Positions 57,554 to 64,000 of a stretch of DNA of 64,000 bases are shown here, in pieces; position 1 is the first letter of the stretch; every line of letters starts with the position of its first letter. The DNA lies in contig CAJTPN010000002.1 in NCBI GenBank assembly GCA_910578185.1, positions 212,245 through 276,244 of the forward strand, read 5' to 3'. Position numbers and translations under genes: made by a program. The DNA is from an uncultured Acetatifactor sp. (GTDB lineage Bacteria; Bacillota; Clostridia; Lachnospirales; Lachnospiraceae). Under the pieces are notes generated by a model that saw only the letters and a program-made list of their open reading frames with translations, was not told where the DNA came from and did no database searches.

Positions 57554-57766
57554 ATGGGTAATAAATTTTTAGACGGTACTGCCCTTACCATTGCCATAAT
57601 CGGTGCTATCAACTGGGCTTTGATTGGTTTGTTCCGCTTTGACCTGGTTGCCTTTATATTCGGCAACATGTCATGGCTGTCCAGAATTGTATATGCCATC
57701 GTAGGGCTTTGTGGGCTCTATCTTATCAGCTTCTTTATGCATTTGGGCGACAGAACGGAAGCATAA
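57554..57766 (+). CDS. DUF378 small membrane protein (YuzA-like)
   Basis: A 70-residue membrane protein with two helices (about 8-28 and 39-60). The Gly-Ala-Ile-Asn-Trp-Ala-Leu-Ile-Gly-Leu-Phe and Phe-Asp-Leu-Val-Ala-x-Ile-Phe-Gly stretches are the DUF378 signature. Function unknown. GGAGG lies 8 bp before ATG. Closed by a strong terminator. Confidence 0.88.
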   Translation: MGNKFLDGTALTIAIIGAINWALIGLFRFDLVAFIFGNMSWLSRIVYAIVGLCGLYLISFFMHLGDRTEA

Positions 57767-57776
57767 GAAAAATAGT

Positions 57777-57824
57777 AAAAAGGAAGCCTTTTTCGGAGTA
57801 ATTCCGAATGATAGGCTTCCTTTT
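57777..57824. terminator. Bidirectional terminator
   Basis: AAAAAGGAAGCCT pairs with AGGCTTCCTTTT over 12 perfect positions, with an inner TTCGGA/TCCGAA stem. It lies between the convergent DUF378 and rsfS genes. Confidence 0.92.
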
Positions 57825-57839
57825 CTCTTGGAAAATCTT

Positions 57840-58202
57840 TTAACTCTTAAAATTCTCTGTTCCAATCATTTTACCGTCACGCCAAATGCGCTCCAAATCA
57901 TAAAGCAATCTATTTTCTTTGTCAAAAATATGCACGATAACATCATTGAAATCCATTAGAATCCAATTTGCCGAGTGATACCCTTCCGTCTGTCTTTCCG
58001 GATATCCTGCACGTCCAAGCTTCTCCAAAACATTATCACACAATGCCTGAATCTGCGCTTTATTTGAGCCACCTGCAATGATAAAATAATCAGCCATTAC
58101 GGAAACGTCACTTATATCAATGATTCGGATGTCCTCCGCCTTTTTATCCTCCAACGCCTCAATCGCCAATCGTACCATTTCTTTTGCATTTTTATGTTCC
58201 AT
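57840..58202 (-). CDS. rsfS: Ribosomal silencing factor RsfS
   Basis: A 120-residue protein that binds ribosomal protein L14 and blocks subunit joining in starvation. The core Asp-Tyr-Phe-Ile-Ile-Ala-Gly-Gly-Ser near 38-46 and Trp-Ile-Leu-Met-Asp-Phe-Asn-Asp-Val-Ile-Val-His-Ile-Phe are diagnostic. ATG at 58202 with GGAGG at 6 bp is chosen; the longer frame runs into yqeK. It is the last gene of the yhbY-nadD-yqeK-rsfS block. Confidence 0.95.
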   Translation of the reverse strand: MEHKNAKEMVRLAIEALEDKKAEDIRIIDISDVSVMADYFIIAGGSNKAQIQALCDNVLEKLGRAGYPERQTEGYHSANWILMDFNDVIVHIFDKENRLLYDLERIWRDGKMIGTENFKS

Positions 58203-58308
58203 CTCATTCCTCCTTTTCCAGTATCCTGCCATCACTGTCACTATCCATACCAATCTAACAGTTTCATATATAAAATCCCTCAGCGCACCGGTTCTGAAAG
58301 CGGATTCC

Positions 58309-58917
58309 TCACACTGAATTAATCTTAACATCTTCTGAAACCAGGCTTTGTTCATAATAATACCGCCAGGTTTCTTCCGTTGTGGGATCAATATCACTTC
58401 CTGAGGTCTTTAGATAAGTCAACGTATCTTCCAAAATAATCAGCAGAGCCTCGTCAAGATTGGTAAAGGCAAGTTTCCTGATCTCTTCCAGATTAGGCGC
58501 CTGTTTCCTTCCAGGCTCAATATAATCCGCCACAAAAATAATTTTTTCCAAGAGACTCATTTCCGGCCTGCCCGTGGTATGGTTTCGAATAGCATTTAGT
58601 ATATCCTGATTTTTTATGCCATATTTCTTACCAGCTAAATAAGCTCCCACCTTTGCATGTAACAAAAATGGACTGCGTTTTTCAGAAGCTGTCATCGAAA
58701 TTTTATACCGCTCACAGATAGCAAGACGTTTTTCATCCGAGAGACATTTGGCGCAGTCATGAAGCAGCCCCGCAGCCTGGGCATGAACAAGATCGCAACC
58801 GTAACACATGGCCAATGCCGCCGCCGTATATTCCACTCCCAGCGTATGCTCAAATCGCCTGGCATCCTGCACCTTTTTCATTGCTTTTGTCAATTTTTTC
58901 AAAGAAATATTTTTCAA
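58309..58917 (-). CDS. yqeK: YqeK-type HD-domain Ap4A hydrolase
   Basis: A 202-residue HD-domain phosphohydrolase that cleaves diadenosine tetraphosphate symmetrically. Metal residues appear as Arg-Phe-Glu-His-Thr near 21 and His-Asp-Cys-Ala-Lys near 53. The start is TTG at 58917, supported by GGAGG at 7 bp; a short direct repeat (TTTCTTTGAAAAA twice) covers the start region. It sits between nadD and rsfS as in many Firmicutes. Confidence 0.92.
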   Translation of the reverse strand: MKNISLKKLTKAMKKVQDARRFEHTLGVEYTAAALAMCYGCDLVHAQAAGLLHDCAKCLSDEKRLAICERYKISMTASEKRSPFLLHAKVGAYLAGKKYGIKNQDILNAIRNHTTGRPEMSLLEKIIFVADYIEPGRKQAPNLEEIRKLAFTNLDEALLIILEDTLTYLKTSGSDIDPTTEETWRYYYEQSLVSEDVKINSV

Positions 58918-58956
58918 AGAAATACCTCCTTCGAAAAAAGAATTTTAAAAGAATTA

Positions 58957-59571
58957 TTATTGATAGAAACCTTTTTGCATCATATACTCCAACACATTGT
59001 CCGGCACCAGATATTTTACGCTCTTACCGTCACGAATCCTCTCTCGAATCAGTGTGGATGATACGGACATATTCATAAAGGGAAGCAATAAAATTTTATC
59101 CCGTTCATTGGGCATAAATTTCATCTCTAACTGTCGTTTTTTCTCCTTCATTGCCTCCAGCGTCGTATCGCCTCGCACTGCGGCCGCCAAGGTACAACAA
59201 TTAAATATCCTTTCTGGAAACTTCCAATTTTCTATAGAAAACAGACAATCGGAACCTACGATAAAGAAAAAGTCATTCTTTGGATACATTCCTTTCAGCT
59301 GCTCCAACGTCTCGTAGCTGTAGGTATAACCTTCCCGTCTAACTTCCATGTCAAGACATCGAAATCGTTCATTCCCTTGGATTGCCAGTTTCACCATATG
59401 CAGTCGTTCCTGTCCCGATACAAGCTCATCGGAAAGCTTTCTATAGGAAATTCCTGTGGGGATCAGCCAGATTTCATCCAATGGAACCTCTTCCAACACC
59501 CATTGGGCTAAGATTAAATGTCCTATATGAATGGGGTTAAAAGTCCCCCCCATGATGCCGATTTTATTCAT
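58957..59571 (-). CDS. nadD: Nicotinate-nucleotide adenylyltransferase
   Basis: Joins nicotinate mononucleotide and ATP to form deamido-NAD. At 204 residues it shows Gly-Gly-Thr-Phe-Asn-Pro-Ile-His-Ile-Gly-His at 9-19 and Ser-Ser-Thr-Leu-Ile-Arg-Glu-Arg near the C-terminus, the nucleotidyltransferase signatures. The start overlaps the yhbY stop (ATGA), so both are coupled. Confidence 0.97.
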   Translation of the reverse strand: MNKIGIMGGTFNPIHIGHLILAQWVLEEVPLDEIWLIPTGISYRKLSDELVSGQERLHMVKLAIQGNERFRCLDMEVRREGYTYSYETLEQLKGMYPKNDFFFIVGSDCLFSIENWKFPERIFNCCTLAAAVRGDTTLEAMKEKKRQLEMKFMPNERDKILLLPFMNMSVSSTLIRERIRDGKSVKYLVPDNVLEYMMQKGFYQ

Positions 59572-59855
59572 GGCAGTACAATTTTAGGTTGATCCCTGTC
59601 CGGCTTATAAAGCACAAACTTTTTGCCAATAACCTGAACCAACTGAGAATGGGTTCTTTCCGCTACCATCTGCGCAATCTCATAAGGATCATCCATACAG
59701 TTTTTCAGAACCGCTATTTTAATCAGTTCGTTTGTGTTAAAAGCTTCTCCAATCGCCTCTGTTATTTCCGGCGTCAGGCTGGCCTTACCGACATGAAAAA
59801 TCGGATCCAGCTTCACCGCAAGGCTTTTCAGATATGCCCTTTGTTTACTTGTCAT
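59568..59855 (-). CDS. yhbY: YhbY-type CRM-domain RNA-binding protein
   Basis: A 95-residue ribosome-assembly protein with a single CRM domain: Leu-Lys-Ser-Leu-Ala then Gly-Lys-Ala-Ser-Leu-Thr-Pro-Glu, and a GxxG-like Val-Ile-Gly-Lys-Lys-Phe-Val-Leu-Tyr. It binds pre-50S particles. It lies 25 bp downstream of obgE and overlaps nadD by 4 bp. Confidence 0.93.
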   Translation of the reverse strand: MTSKQRAYLKSLAVKLDPIFHVGKASLTPEITEAIGEAFNTNELIKIAVLKNCMDDPYEIAQMVAERTHSQLVQVIGKKFVLYKPDRDQPKIVLP

Positions 59856-59880
59856 AACATTTTCCTCTTTATATTACAAA

Positions 59881-61173
59881 TCACCTATAATAGTTAAACC
59901 CATGTCCATACATGCGAACCGTATCACCATCTTCAATTCCCAGGTCTTCCAATTCTTTTAAGATACCGCTGGACTTTAAAAAATTTTGGAAAAAAGTGAA
60001 CCCTTTTTCACTATCCAAATTGGTATAACCCAACATCTTCTCCACCCTGGGACCACTTATCACATACTCATCGTTCTCTTCATCATAAGCTACGGTATAC
60101 GGCTCGTCCGAAGCGCCATAAATATCTGTTTCCGGAAAAAATTCCTGCGCAAACATGGTGGTTTCTTCCCCAATTTCCTTCAACATCTCATTTACACGGT
60201 AGAGCAGTTCTTTCATTCCCTCGCCGCTGACCGCAGAAATAGGATAGACGGAGATCCCTTTGGGCTCAAATTCCGCTTTAATGGCTTCTACGGGGCTGTT
60301 TTCCCTGTCAAAAATCACATCTATTTTATTTGCCGCAATCACCTGTGGACGCCTGGCAATATCGGGATTATATGCTTCCAGCTCTCTATTGATAGCATAA
60401 ATATCTGCCACGGGATCTCTTCCTTCTGTACCGGCAGCATCCACAATATGAATAATCACTTTAGTGCGTTCAATATGGCGCAAAAACTCATGCCCCAATC
60501 CCACACCTTCTGACGCGCCTTCAATAAGCCCTGGAATATCGGCAATGACAAAGCCGTTGGAGCCATCTAAATCAACCACGCCCAGATTTGGATTTAATGT
60601 GGTAAAATGGTAATTTGCTATCTTGGGCTTTGCATTAGTAACACGCGACAAAAATGTGGATTTTCCCACATTTGGCAGTCCCACAAGGCCCACATCTGCA
60701 ATTACCTTCAGTTCCAGCAAAAGATTTAATTCTTTCGCAGGCTGGCCCGGCTGTGCATATTTTGGAGCCTGCATAGTGCTGGTTGCATAGTGCTGATTTC
60801 CGCTGCCGCCTCTGCCGCCCTTAAGCAATATATATCTGCGGTTATCGCCCGACATATCGGTTATCACTTTTCCGCTCTCGGCCTCTTTGATCACAGTGCC
60901 GGGCGGTACCTTTAATACAATATCACCGCCATCCTTGCCCCTGCAATTCTTTTTTCCGCCTGGCTCACCGTCTTCCGCCTTATACTTGCGAATATTCCGG
61001 TAATCCACCAAGGTATTCAGCCCCTCATCCACTTCAAAAATGACATCTCCCCCACGGCCGCCGTCGCCGCCGTCAGGTCCCCCTGCAGGCACATACTTTT
61101 CACGTCGAAAGGACACATGGCCATCACCGCCTTTCCCGCTCTTCACATATATCCTGGCTCTGTCTGCAAACAT
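59881..61173 (-). CDS. obgE: GTPase Obg
   Basis: A 430-residue GTPase for late 50S assembly and growth control. The glycine-rich Obg fold spans 1-158 (Phe-Arg-Arg-Glu-Lys-Tyr-Val-Pro), the G domain 160-330 with Gly-Leu-Pro-Asn-Val-Gly-Lys-Ser and Asn-Lys-Ile-Asp, and an OCT domain about 350-430. The family start Met-Phe-Ala-Asp-Arg is at 61173; only a weak GAGAG site precedes it. It follows rpmA in the L21 operon. Confidence 0.97.
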   Translation of the reverse strand: MFADRARIYVKSGKGGDGHVSFRREKYVPAGGPDGGDGGRGGDVIFEVDEGLNTLVDYRNIRKYKAEDGEPGGKKNCRGKDGGDIVLKVPPGTVIKEAESGKVITDMSGDNRRYILLKGGRGGSGNQHYATSTMQAPKYAQPGQPAKELNLLLELKVIADVGLVGLPNVGKSTFLSRVTNAKPKIANYHFTTLNPNLGVVDLDGSNGFVIADIPGLIEGASEGVGLGHEFLRHIERTKVIIHIVDAAGTEGRDPVADIYAINRELEAYNPDIARRPQVIAANKIDVIFDRENSPVEAIKAEFEPKGISVYPISAVSGEGMKELLYRVNEMLKEIGEETTMFAQEFFPETDIYGASDEPYTVAYDEENDEYVISGPRVEKMLGYTNLDSEKGFTFFQNFLKSSGILKELEDLGIEDGDTVRMYGHGFNYYR

Positions 61174-61284
61174 AATTCTCTCTCTTTCTAAACATCTGCG
61201 GAACTTATTTCCAAAAACCTTTGATATGAATAAGGACTCCAAACGATAAGGTTTGAAGTCCTAAAGATATCTCGGCAAAGCCTA

Positions 61285-61569
61285 TTACTGCTCTACAGGA
61301 TAGACAGACGCCTGCTTTCTATCTCTGCCTTTTCTCTCGAAGCGAAGGACACCATCCACCTTTGCATACAAGGTATCGTCTCCCCCTCTTCCCACGTTCA
61401 CACCGGGATGAATCTTGGTTCCGCGCTGCTTATAAAGAATATTTCCAGCCTTTACAAACTGCCCGTCAGCCCTCTTTGCACCTAATCTCTTGGCCTCGGA
61501 ATCTCTACCGTTCTTGGTAGAACCAACACCCTTTTTATGAGCAAAAAATTGAAGGTTCATATTCAACAT
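61285..61569 (-). CDS. rpmA: 50S ribosomal protein L27 with cleavable N-terminus
   Basis: A 94-residue ribosomal protein near the peptidyl-transferase centre. The first nine residues, ending Leu-Gln-Phe-Phe before Ala-His-Lys-Lys, are the Firmicutes extension removed by the protease Prp, encoded just upstream. The body Ser-Thr-Lys-Asn-Gly-Arg-Asp-Ser-Glu-Ala-Lys-Arg-Leu-Gly is typical. GGAGG precedes ATG. Confidence 0.98.
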   Translation of the reverse strand: MLNMNLQFFAHKKGVGSTKNGRDSEAKRLGAKRADGQFVKAGNILYKQRGTKIHPGVNVGRGGDDTLYAKVDGVLRFERKGRDRKQASVYPVEQ

Positions 61570-61572
61570 GGC

Positions 61573-61905
61573 TTACACCTCCTCGAATTTAACTTGTAAA
61601 TACTTCTCACCATATTCCCTGCTCAGATTCTCCAACGTAAAAACCATAGAATCCATCAGGAAACTTGACTTTTCCTGTAAATCATTTTCAAAATCGCACC
61701 TGAGATAACCCGTATCTTCCTCCGCCGTGACCACAACACGTTCACCGGCAAGCGTCTCTAAGGAATTAATTGTGCCGATGGTCAGCGCTGATATAGCCGC
61801 ACATAGTATATCCGGCTTACCGGGCCGTGCGTATTCCGCATGTCCCATACAATAAAATCCCCTGTAGGAACGATTTCGACTTTTACAAATAACAATGGTA
61901 GTCAT
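61573..61905 (-). CDS. prp: Ribosomal-processing cysteine protease Prp
   Basis: A 110-residue protease that trims the L27 N-terminus. The catalytic dyad is His22 in Gly-His-Ala-Glu-Tyr-Ala and Cys35 in Asp-Ile-Leu-Cys-Ala-Ala. It sits between rplU and rpmA, the conserved Firmicutes order, 3 bp before rpmA on the transcript. Confidence 0.95.
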   Translation of the reverse strand: MTTIVICKSRNRSYRGFYCMGHAEYARPGKPDILCAAISALTIGTINSLETLAGERVVVTAEEDTGYLRCDFENDLQEKSSFLMDSMVFTLENLSREYGEKYLQVKFEEV

Positions 61906-61922
61906 AATAACAGATTACAAAA

Positions 61923-62228
61923 TCAAGCATTGATCTTATCGATCTTGACCTGAGTATATGCCTGTCTGTGACCGTTTTTCTTGTGGTAGCCGGTTTTTCT
62001 CTTGTATTTATATACAATAACCTTCTTACCTTTCCCCTGCTCCATTACGGTTGCGGATACGGTTGCGTTCTCCACATCACCGCCCACCTTCAGGGTTTCG
62101 TCACTTACTGCAAGCACCTGGTCAAAAGTAACAGTATTTCCGGCTTCCACATCCAACTTCTCAACCTTGATCACATCACCTTCAGAAACCTTATACTGCT
62201 TTCCGCCCGTTGCAATAATTGCGTACAT
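61923..62228 (-). CDS. rplU: 50S ribosomal protein L21
   Basis: A 101-residue ribosomal protein. The start Met-Tyr-Ala-Ile-Ile-Ala-Thr-Gly-Gly-Lys-Gln-Tyr-Lys-Val and the basic Tyr-Lys-Arg-Lys-Thr-Gly-Tyr-His-Lys-Lys region near 80 are diagnostic. ATG at 62228 with GGAGG at 9 bp. First gene of the L21-Prp-L27-Obg operon, behind a strong promoter and a structured leader. Confidence 0.98.
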   Translation of the reverse strand: MYAIIATGGKQYKVSEGDVIKVEKLDVEAGNTVTFDQVLAVSDETLKVGGDVENATVSATVMEQGKGKKVIVYKYKRKTGYHKKNGHRQAYTQVKIDKINA

Positions 62229-62361
62229 AATTAGGCACCTCCTATTCATGGACATCAAATCCATTTACTCGCTGGCCTTGGTGGCATTCCAAATGGAATA
62301 CACTTCTACCGAACCATGCGGCACATACGCTCCGATCCGCTCAAAAACAACCAGAACATAC
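62229..62361 (-). ncRNA. Candidate L21 leader
   Basis: The 130-base untranslated leader between promoter and rplU contains inverted sequences such as ATTCC-ATTT-GGAAT and GC-rich segments. Position fits the L21 leader RNA known in Firmicutes, through which the operon is autoregulated. I did not fold it against the family model. Confidence 0.45.
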
Positions 62362-62367
62362 CATAAG

Positions 62368-62397
62368 ATAATAGCATGAGGTGCCTTAAAATGTCAA
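62368..62397 (-). promoter_or_regulatory. Promoter of the L21 operon
   Basis: On the minus strand TTGACA, an 18-bp spacer ending in TGC and TATTAT (extended -10). The -35 overlaps the TGA stop of the upstream kinase-like gene. Confidence 0.8.
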
Positions 62398-63029
62398 TAG
62401 TTTTTACTATTTTCTTTTTCAAAATCTTCTATATACTGGGCAACCAATTTAACGGTTCCCTCTTCGCCAAGGATACTGCTGTTAATGCACAGATCATAGC
62501 TGTCCGCGCGTCCCCACTTCTTTGAGGAATAATAATTATAATAACTCTGACGCTGTTTATCCTTTTTAATGATCATATCCCTGGCCTTGTTTTCGGAAAG
62601 GCTGTACCTCTCCATAATGCGTTTCACTTTTGTCTCCTCATCTGCGTAGATAAACAGTTTCACCACATTTTTTCTATCGGCAAGCGCATAGTCGGCGCAC
62701 CTCCCCACAATGACACAGGGCCCTTCCTCCGCAATCTTTTTAATGGTGTCAAACTGCGCCAGAAACACCTTATGGCTGATGGGCATATCTACAAAGGACG
62801 ACGCATTATAGCCAAAAGAATAGGTGTCCATCACCAGGTTATAAAGGAAGGAATTGGTGGGGCGTTCGTCATGATTTTGAATCATTTCCTCACAAAATCC
62901 ACTTTCCTGCGCCGCCCTGGTCAGCAGCTCCTTGTCGTAACACTTGATGCCAAAATAATCCGCTACCATTTCACCGATTTCACGGCCTGCAGAACCAAAC
63001 TGTCTTCCTATTGTGATAACCGTATTCAT
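62394..63029 (-). CDS. Cytidylate kinase-like protein
   Basis: A 211-residue P-loop protein of the Cytidylate_kin2 family. The N-terminus Ile-Thr-Ile-Gly-Arg-Gln-Phe-Gly-Ser-Ala-Gly-Arg-Glu-Ile-Gly carries the nucleotide-binding loop, and Val-Ile-Val-Gly-Arg-Cys-Ala-Asp near 108 is also typical. Substrate unproven; such proteins are widespread in Clostridia alongside the true Cmk. GAAAGGGG precedes ATG. Confidence 0.88.
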   Translation of the reverse strand: MNTVITIGRQFGSAGREIGEMVADYFGIKCYDKELLTRAAQESGFCEEMIQNHDERPTNSFLYNLVMDTYSFGYNASSFVDMPISHKVFLAQFDTIKKIAEEGPCVIVGRCADYALADRKNVVKLFIYADEETKVKRIMERYSLSENKARDMIIKKDKQRQSYYNYYSSKKWGRADSYDLCINSSILGEEGTVKLVAQYIEDFEKENSKNY

Positions 63030-63195
63030 AAATCATGCCCCTTTCCTTTTATGACATATCTGTTTACTTCCATCGTTGCTTACACTCTGCAGCATATATT
63101 ATATCCATTCTATTGGAAAAGTCTGACAAATCCCCAAGGCTTCCTGACAGATTTCAGAGTGCGGGCATTTTTGTAAACGCTTTAATTGTAATATT

Positions 63196-63224
63196 ATTAT
63201 ATCATAAACAGACTTTTTCGACAA
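63196..63224 (-). promoter_or_regulatory. Promoter of the cytidylate kinase-like gene
   Basis: On the minus strand TTGTCG, a 17-bp spacer and TATAAT, about 167 bp upstream of the start. The leader region 63030-63195 shows no gene. Confidence 0.65.
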
Positions 63225-63277
63225 CAAGAAAATCCAAGGAGCACGAAATGATACCGTAAATGTGAAGACTTCCGCTT

Positions 63278-64000
63278 TCAGGATAATATCTGCAGCAAAT
63301 GGGTAAAATATTCCGGCATCGGCGCATCCACTTCCATGTATTCATCCGTGGAAGGATGACGAAAGCCGAGAATTTTTGCGTGAAGCGTCTGTCCCTGTAA
63401 GGAAAAAGGTAGTTTTCTGCCAGGGCCGTAGAGTGCGTCTCCCAACAGAGGATGCCCCATATTGGCCAGGTGAACCCTGATTTGATGGGTGCGGCCTGTT
63501 TCCAGCTCACACTCCAGATAGGTATAATTTCGAAACTGTTCCAGCACATGATAATGGGTCACAGCGCGTTTTCCGTTTTTTTCATTGACAGCCATTTTTT
63601 TTCTATCCGCAGGATGTCTTCCAACCGGCTGGTCGATTACCCCATCTTCTTTTATGATACCACAACAAATTGCACGATATCGCCTTGTGATAGAATGCTC
63701 TTTTAGCTGTTCGGCTATACGATTATGCGCCCTGTCATTTTTACAGGCGATAACAGATCCAGTAGTATCCATATCGATACGATGTACAATGCCCGGACGC
63801 ATACAGCCTCCGATTCCAGACAGACTGTCTCCGCAGTGGTACAAAAGCGCATTGACCAACGTACCGCTGTAATGCCCTGCCGCAGGATGCACTACCATTC
63901 CCTTGGGTTTATTGACTATAATAATATCGCTGTCCTCATACAGAATGTCCAACGGGATATTTTCAGGTTCGATATCCGGCTCCACCGGCGGAGGAAGGAA
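63278..64000 (-). CDS. RluD-family pseudouridine synthase (partial)
   Basis: The C-terminal 240 residues of a ribosomal large-subunit pseudouridine synthase; the gene continues past the window edge, so its N-terminal S4 domain is not seen. Motif II is Val-His-Arg-Ile-Asp-Met-Asp-Thr-Thr-Gly with the catalytic Asp (most members have His-Arg-Leu-Asp), followed by Arg-Tyr-Arg-Ala and Gly-Arg-Thr-His-Gln-Ile-Arg-Val-His. The connecting Ile-Glu-Pro-Glu-Asn-Ile-Pro-Leu segment shows the frame is still open at position 64000. Confidence 0.93.
   Translation of the reverse strand, partial: FLPPPVEPDIEPENIPLDILYEDSDIIIVNKPKGMVVHPAAGHYSGTLVNALLYHCGDSLSGIGGCMRPGIVHRIDMDTTGSVIACKNDRAHNRIAEQLKEHSITRRYRAICCGIIKEDGVIDQPVGRHPADRKKMAVNEKNGKRAVTHYHVLEQFRNYTYLECELETGRTHQIRVHLANMGHPLLGDALYGPGRKLPFSLQGQTLHAKILGFRHPSTDEYMEVDAPMPEYFTHLLQILS

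Noticed and set aside
57840..58397. 185-residue version of RsfS
   Set aside because: The extra N-terminal part overlaps yqeK, and a GGAGG site lies directly before the ATG at 58202 that matches the family start.

Overview
The window looks like a chromosome segment of an anaerobic, spore-forming Clostridia bacterium, most likely Lachnospiraceae. The evidence is the class III ribonucleotide reductase pair (nrdD, nrdG), rubrerythrin, spore genes (a GerA/SpoVAF-type protein and the cotJ operon), a Firmicutes-type L21-Prp-L27 operon whose L27 carries a cleavable N-terminus, the paired TIGR03960/TIGR03936 genes followed by an RNase E/G, and strong GGAGG ribosome binding sites with frequent GTG/TTG starts. 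No rRNA, tRNA, CRISPR array or prophage was seen.

Layout. 0-11.3 kb: two divergent membrane proteins of surface-glycan type, then a nucleoside-salvage operon (purine nucleoside phosphorylase, cytidine deaminase, amidohydrolase, NCS2 permease), a membrane-bound MutS-like ATPase and a third large membrane protein. 11.5-17.0 kb: a small membrane protein overlapping a YjjG-type nucleotidase, a WYL regulator, nrdD-nrdG and a dUTPase, so dNTP metabolism dominates. 17.0-23.5 kb: sporulation genes (spoVAF-like, cotJA-cotJB-cotJC) with degV between them. cotJC is split by a 2,458-bp segment carrying a hybrid histidine kinase. 23.5-32.3 kb: a sodium:solute symporter, an ECF sigma factor with a membrane partner, a four-helix protein, a BlaI/M56-peptidase/lipoprotein signalling cluster and a GH28 enzyme. 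32.4-36.4 kb: a HelD-type helicase fused to the N-terminal domain of a GH31 glycosidase. 36.5-48 kb: a TldD/TldE pair, a MoxR-DUF58-membrane protein operon, a B12-binding radical SAM gene with its DUF2344 partner, RNase G and a Nudix hydrolase. 48-56.5 kb: a fourth glycan-type membrane protein, flotillin, dtd, an AI-2E family transporter, rubrerythrin, a TtcA-type protein and a Xer-type recombinase. 56.7-64 kb: lexA, then a reverse-strand housekeeping block (rsfS, yqeK, nadD, yhbY, obgE, rpmA, prp, rplU, a cytidylate-kinase-like gene and a partial rluD-family gene).

Main points of interest. (1) cotJC, a mother-cell spore-coat manganese catalase gene, is interrupted by a segment bounded by GGTACC direct repeats. 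Precise removal would restore a 201-residue protein in frame, as in skin/sigK-type intervening elements, but the segment holds only a two-PAS hybrid kinase and no recombinase. (2) A 27-position hairpin buries the ribosome binding site and start codon of the spoVAF-like gene, and a sigma-G-like promoter lies inside the same hairpin so that its transcript would lack the blocking arm. (3) A HelD-GH31 N-domain fusion has lost the glycosidase barrel. (4) A BlaR1-like M56 protease carries an integrin-like repeat sensor instead of a penicillin-binding domain, and the next gene is a lipoprotein paralogue of that sensor. (5) Short in-frame tandem repeats have expanded in at least five unrelated genes and in several intergenic regions.
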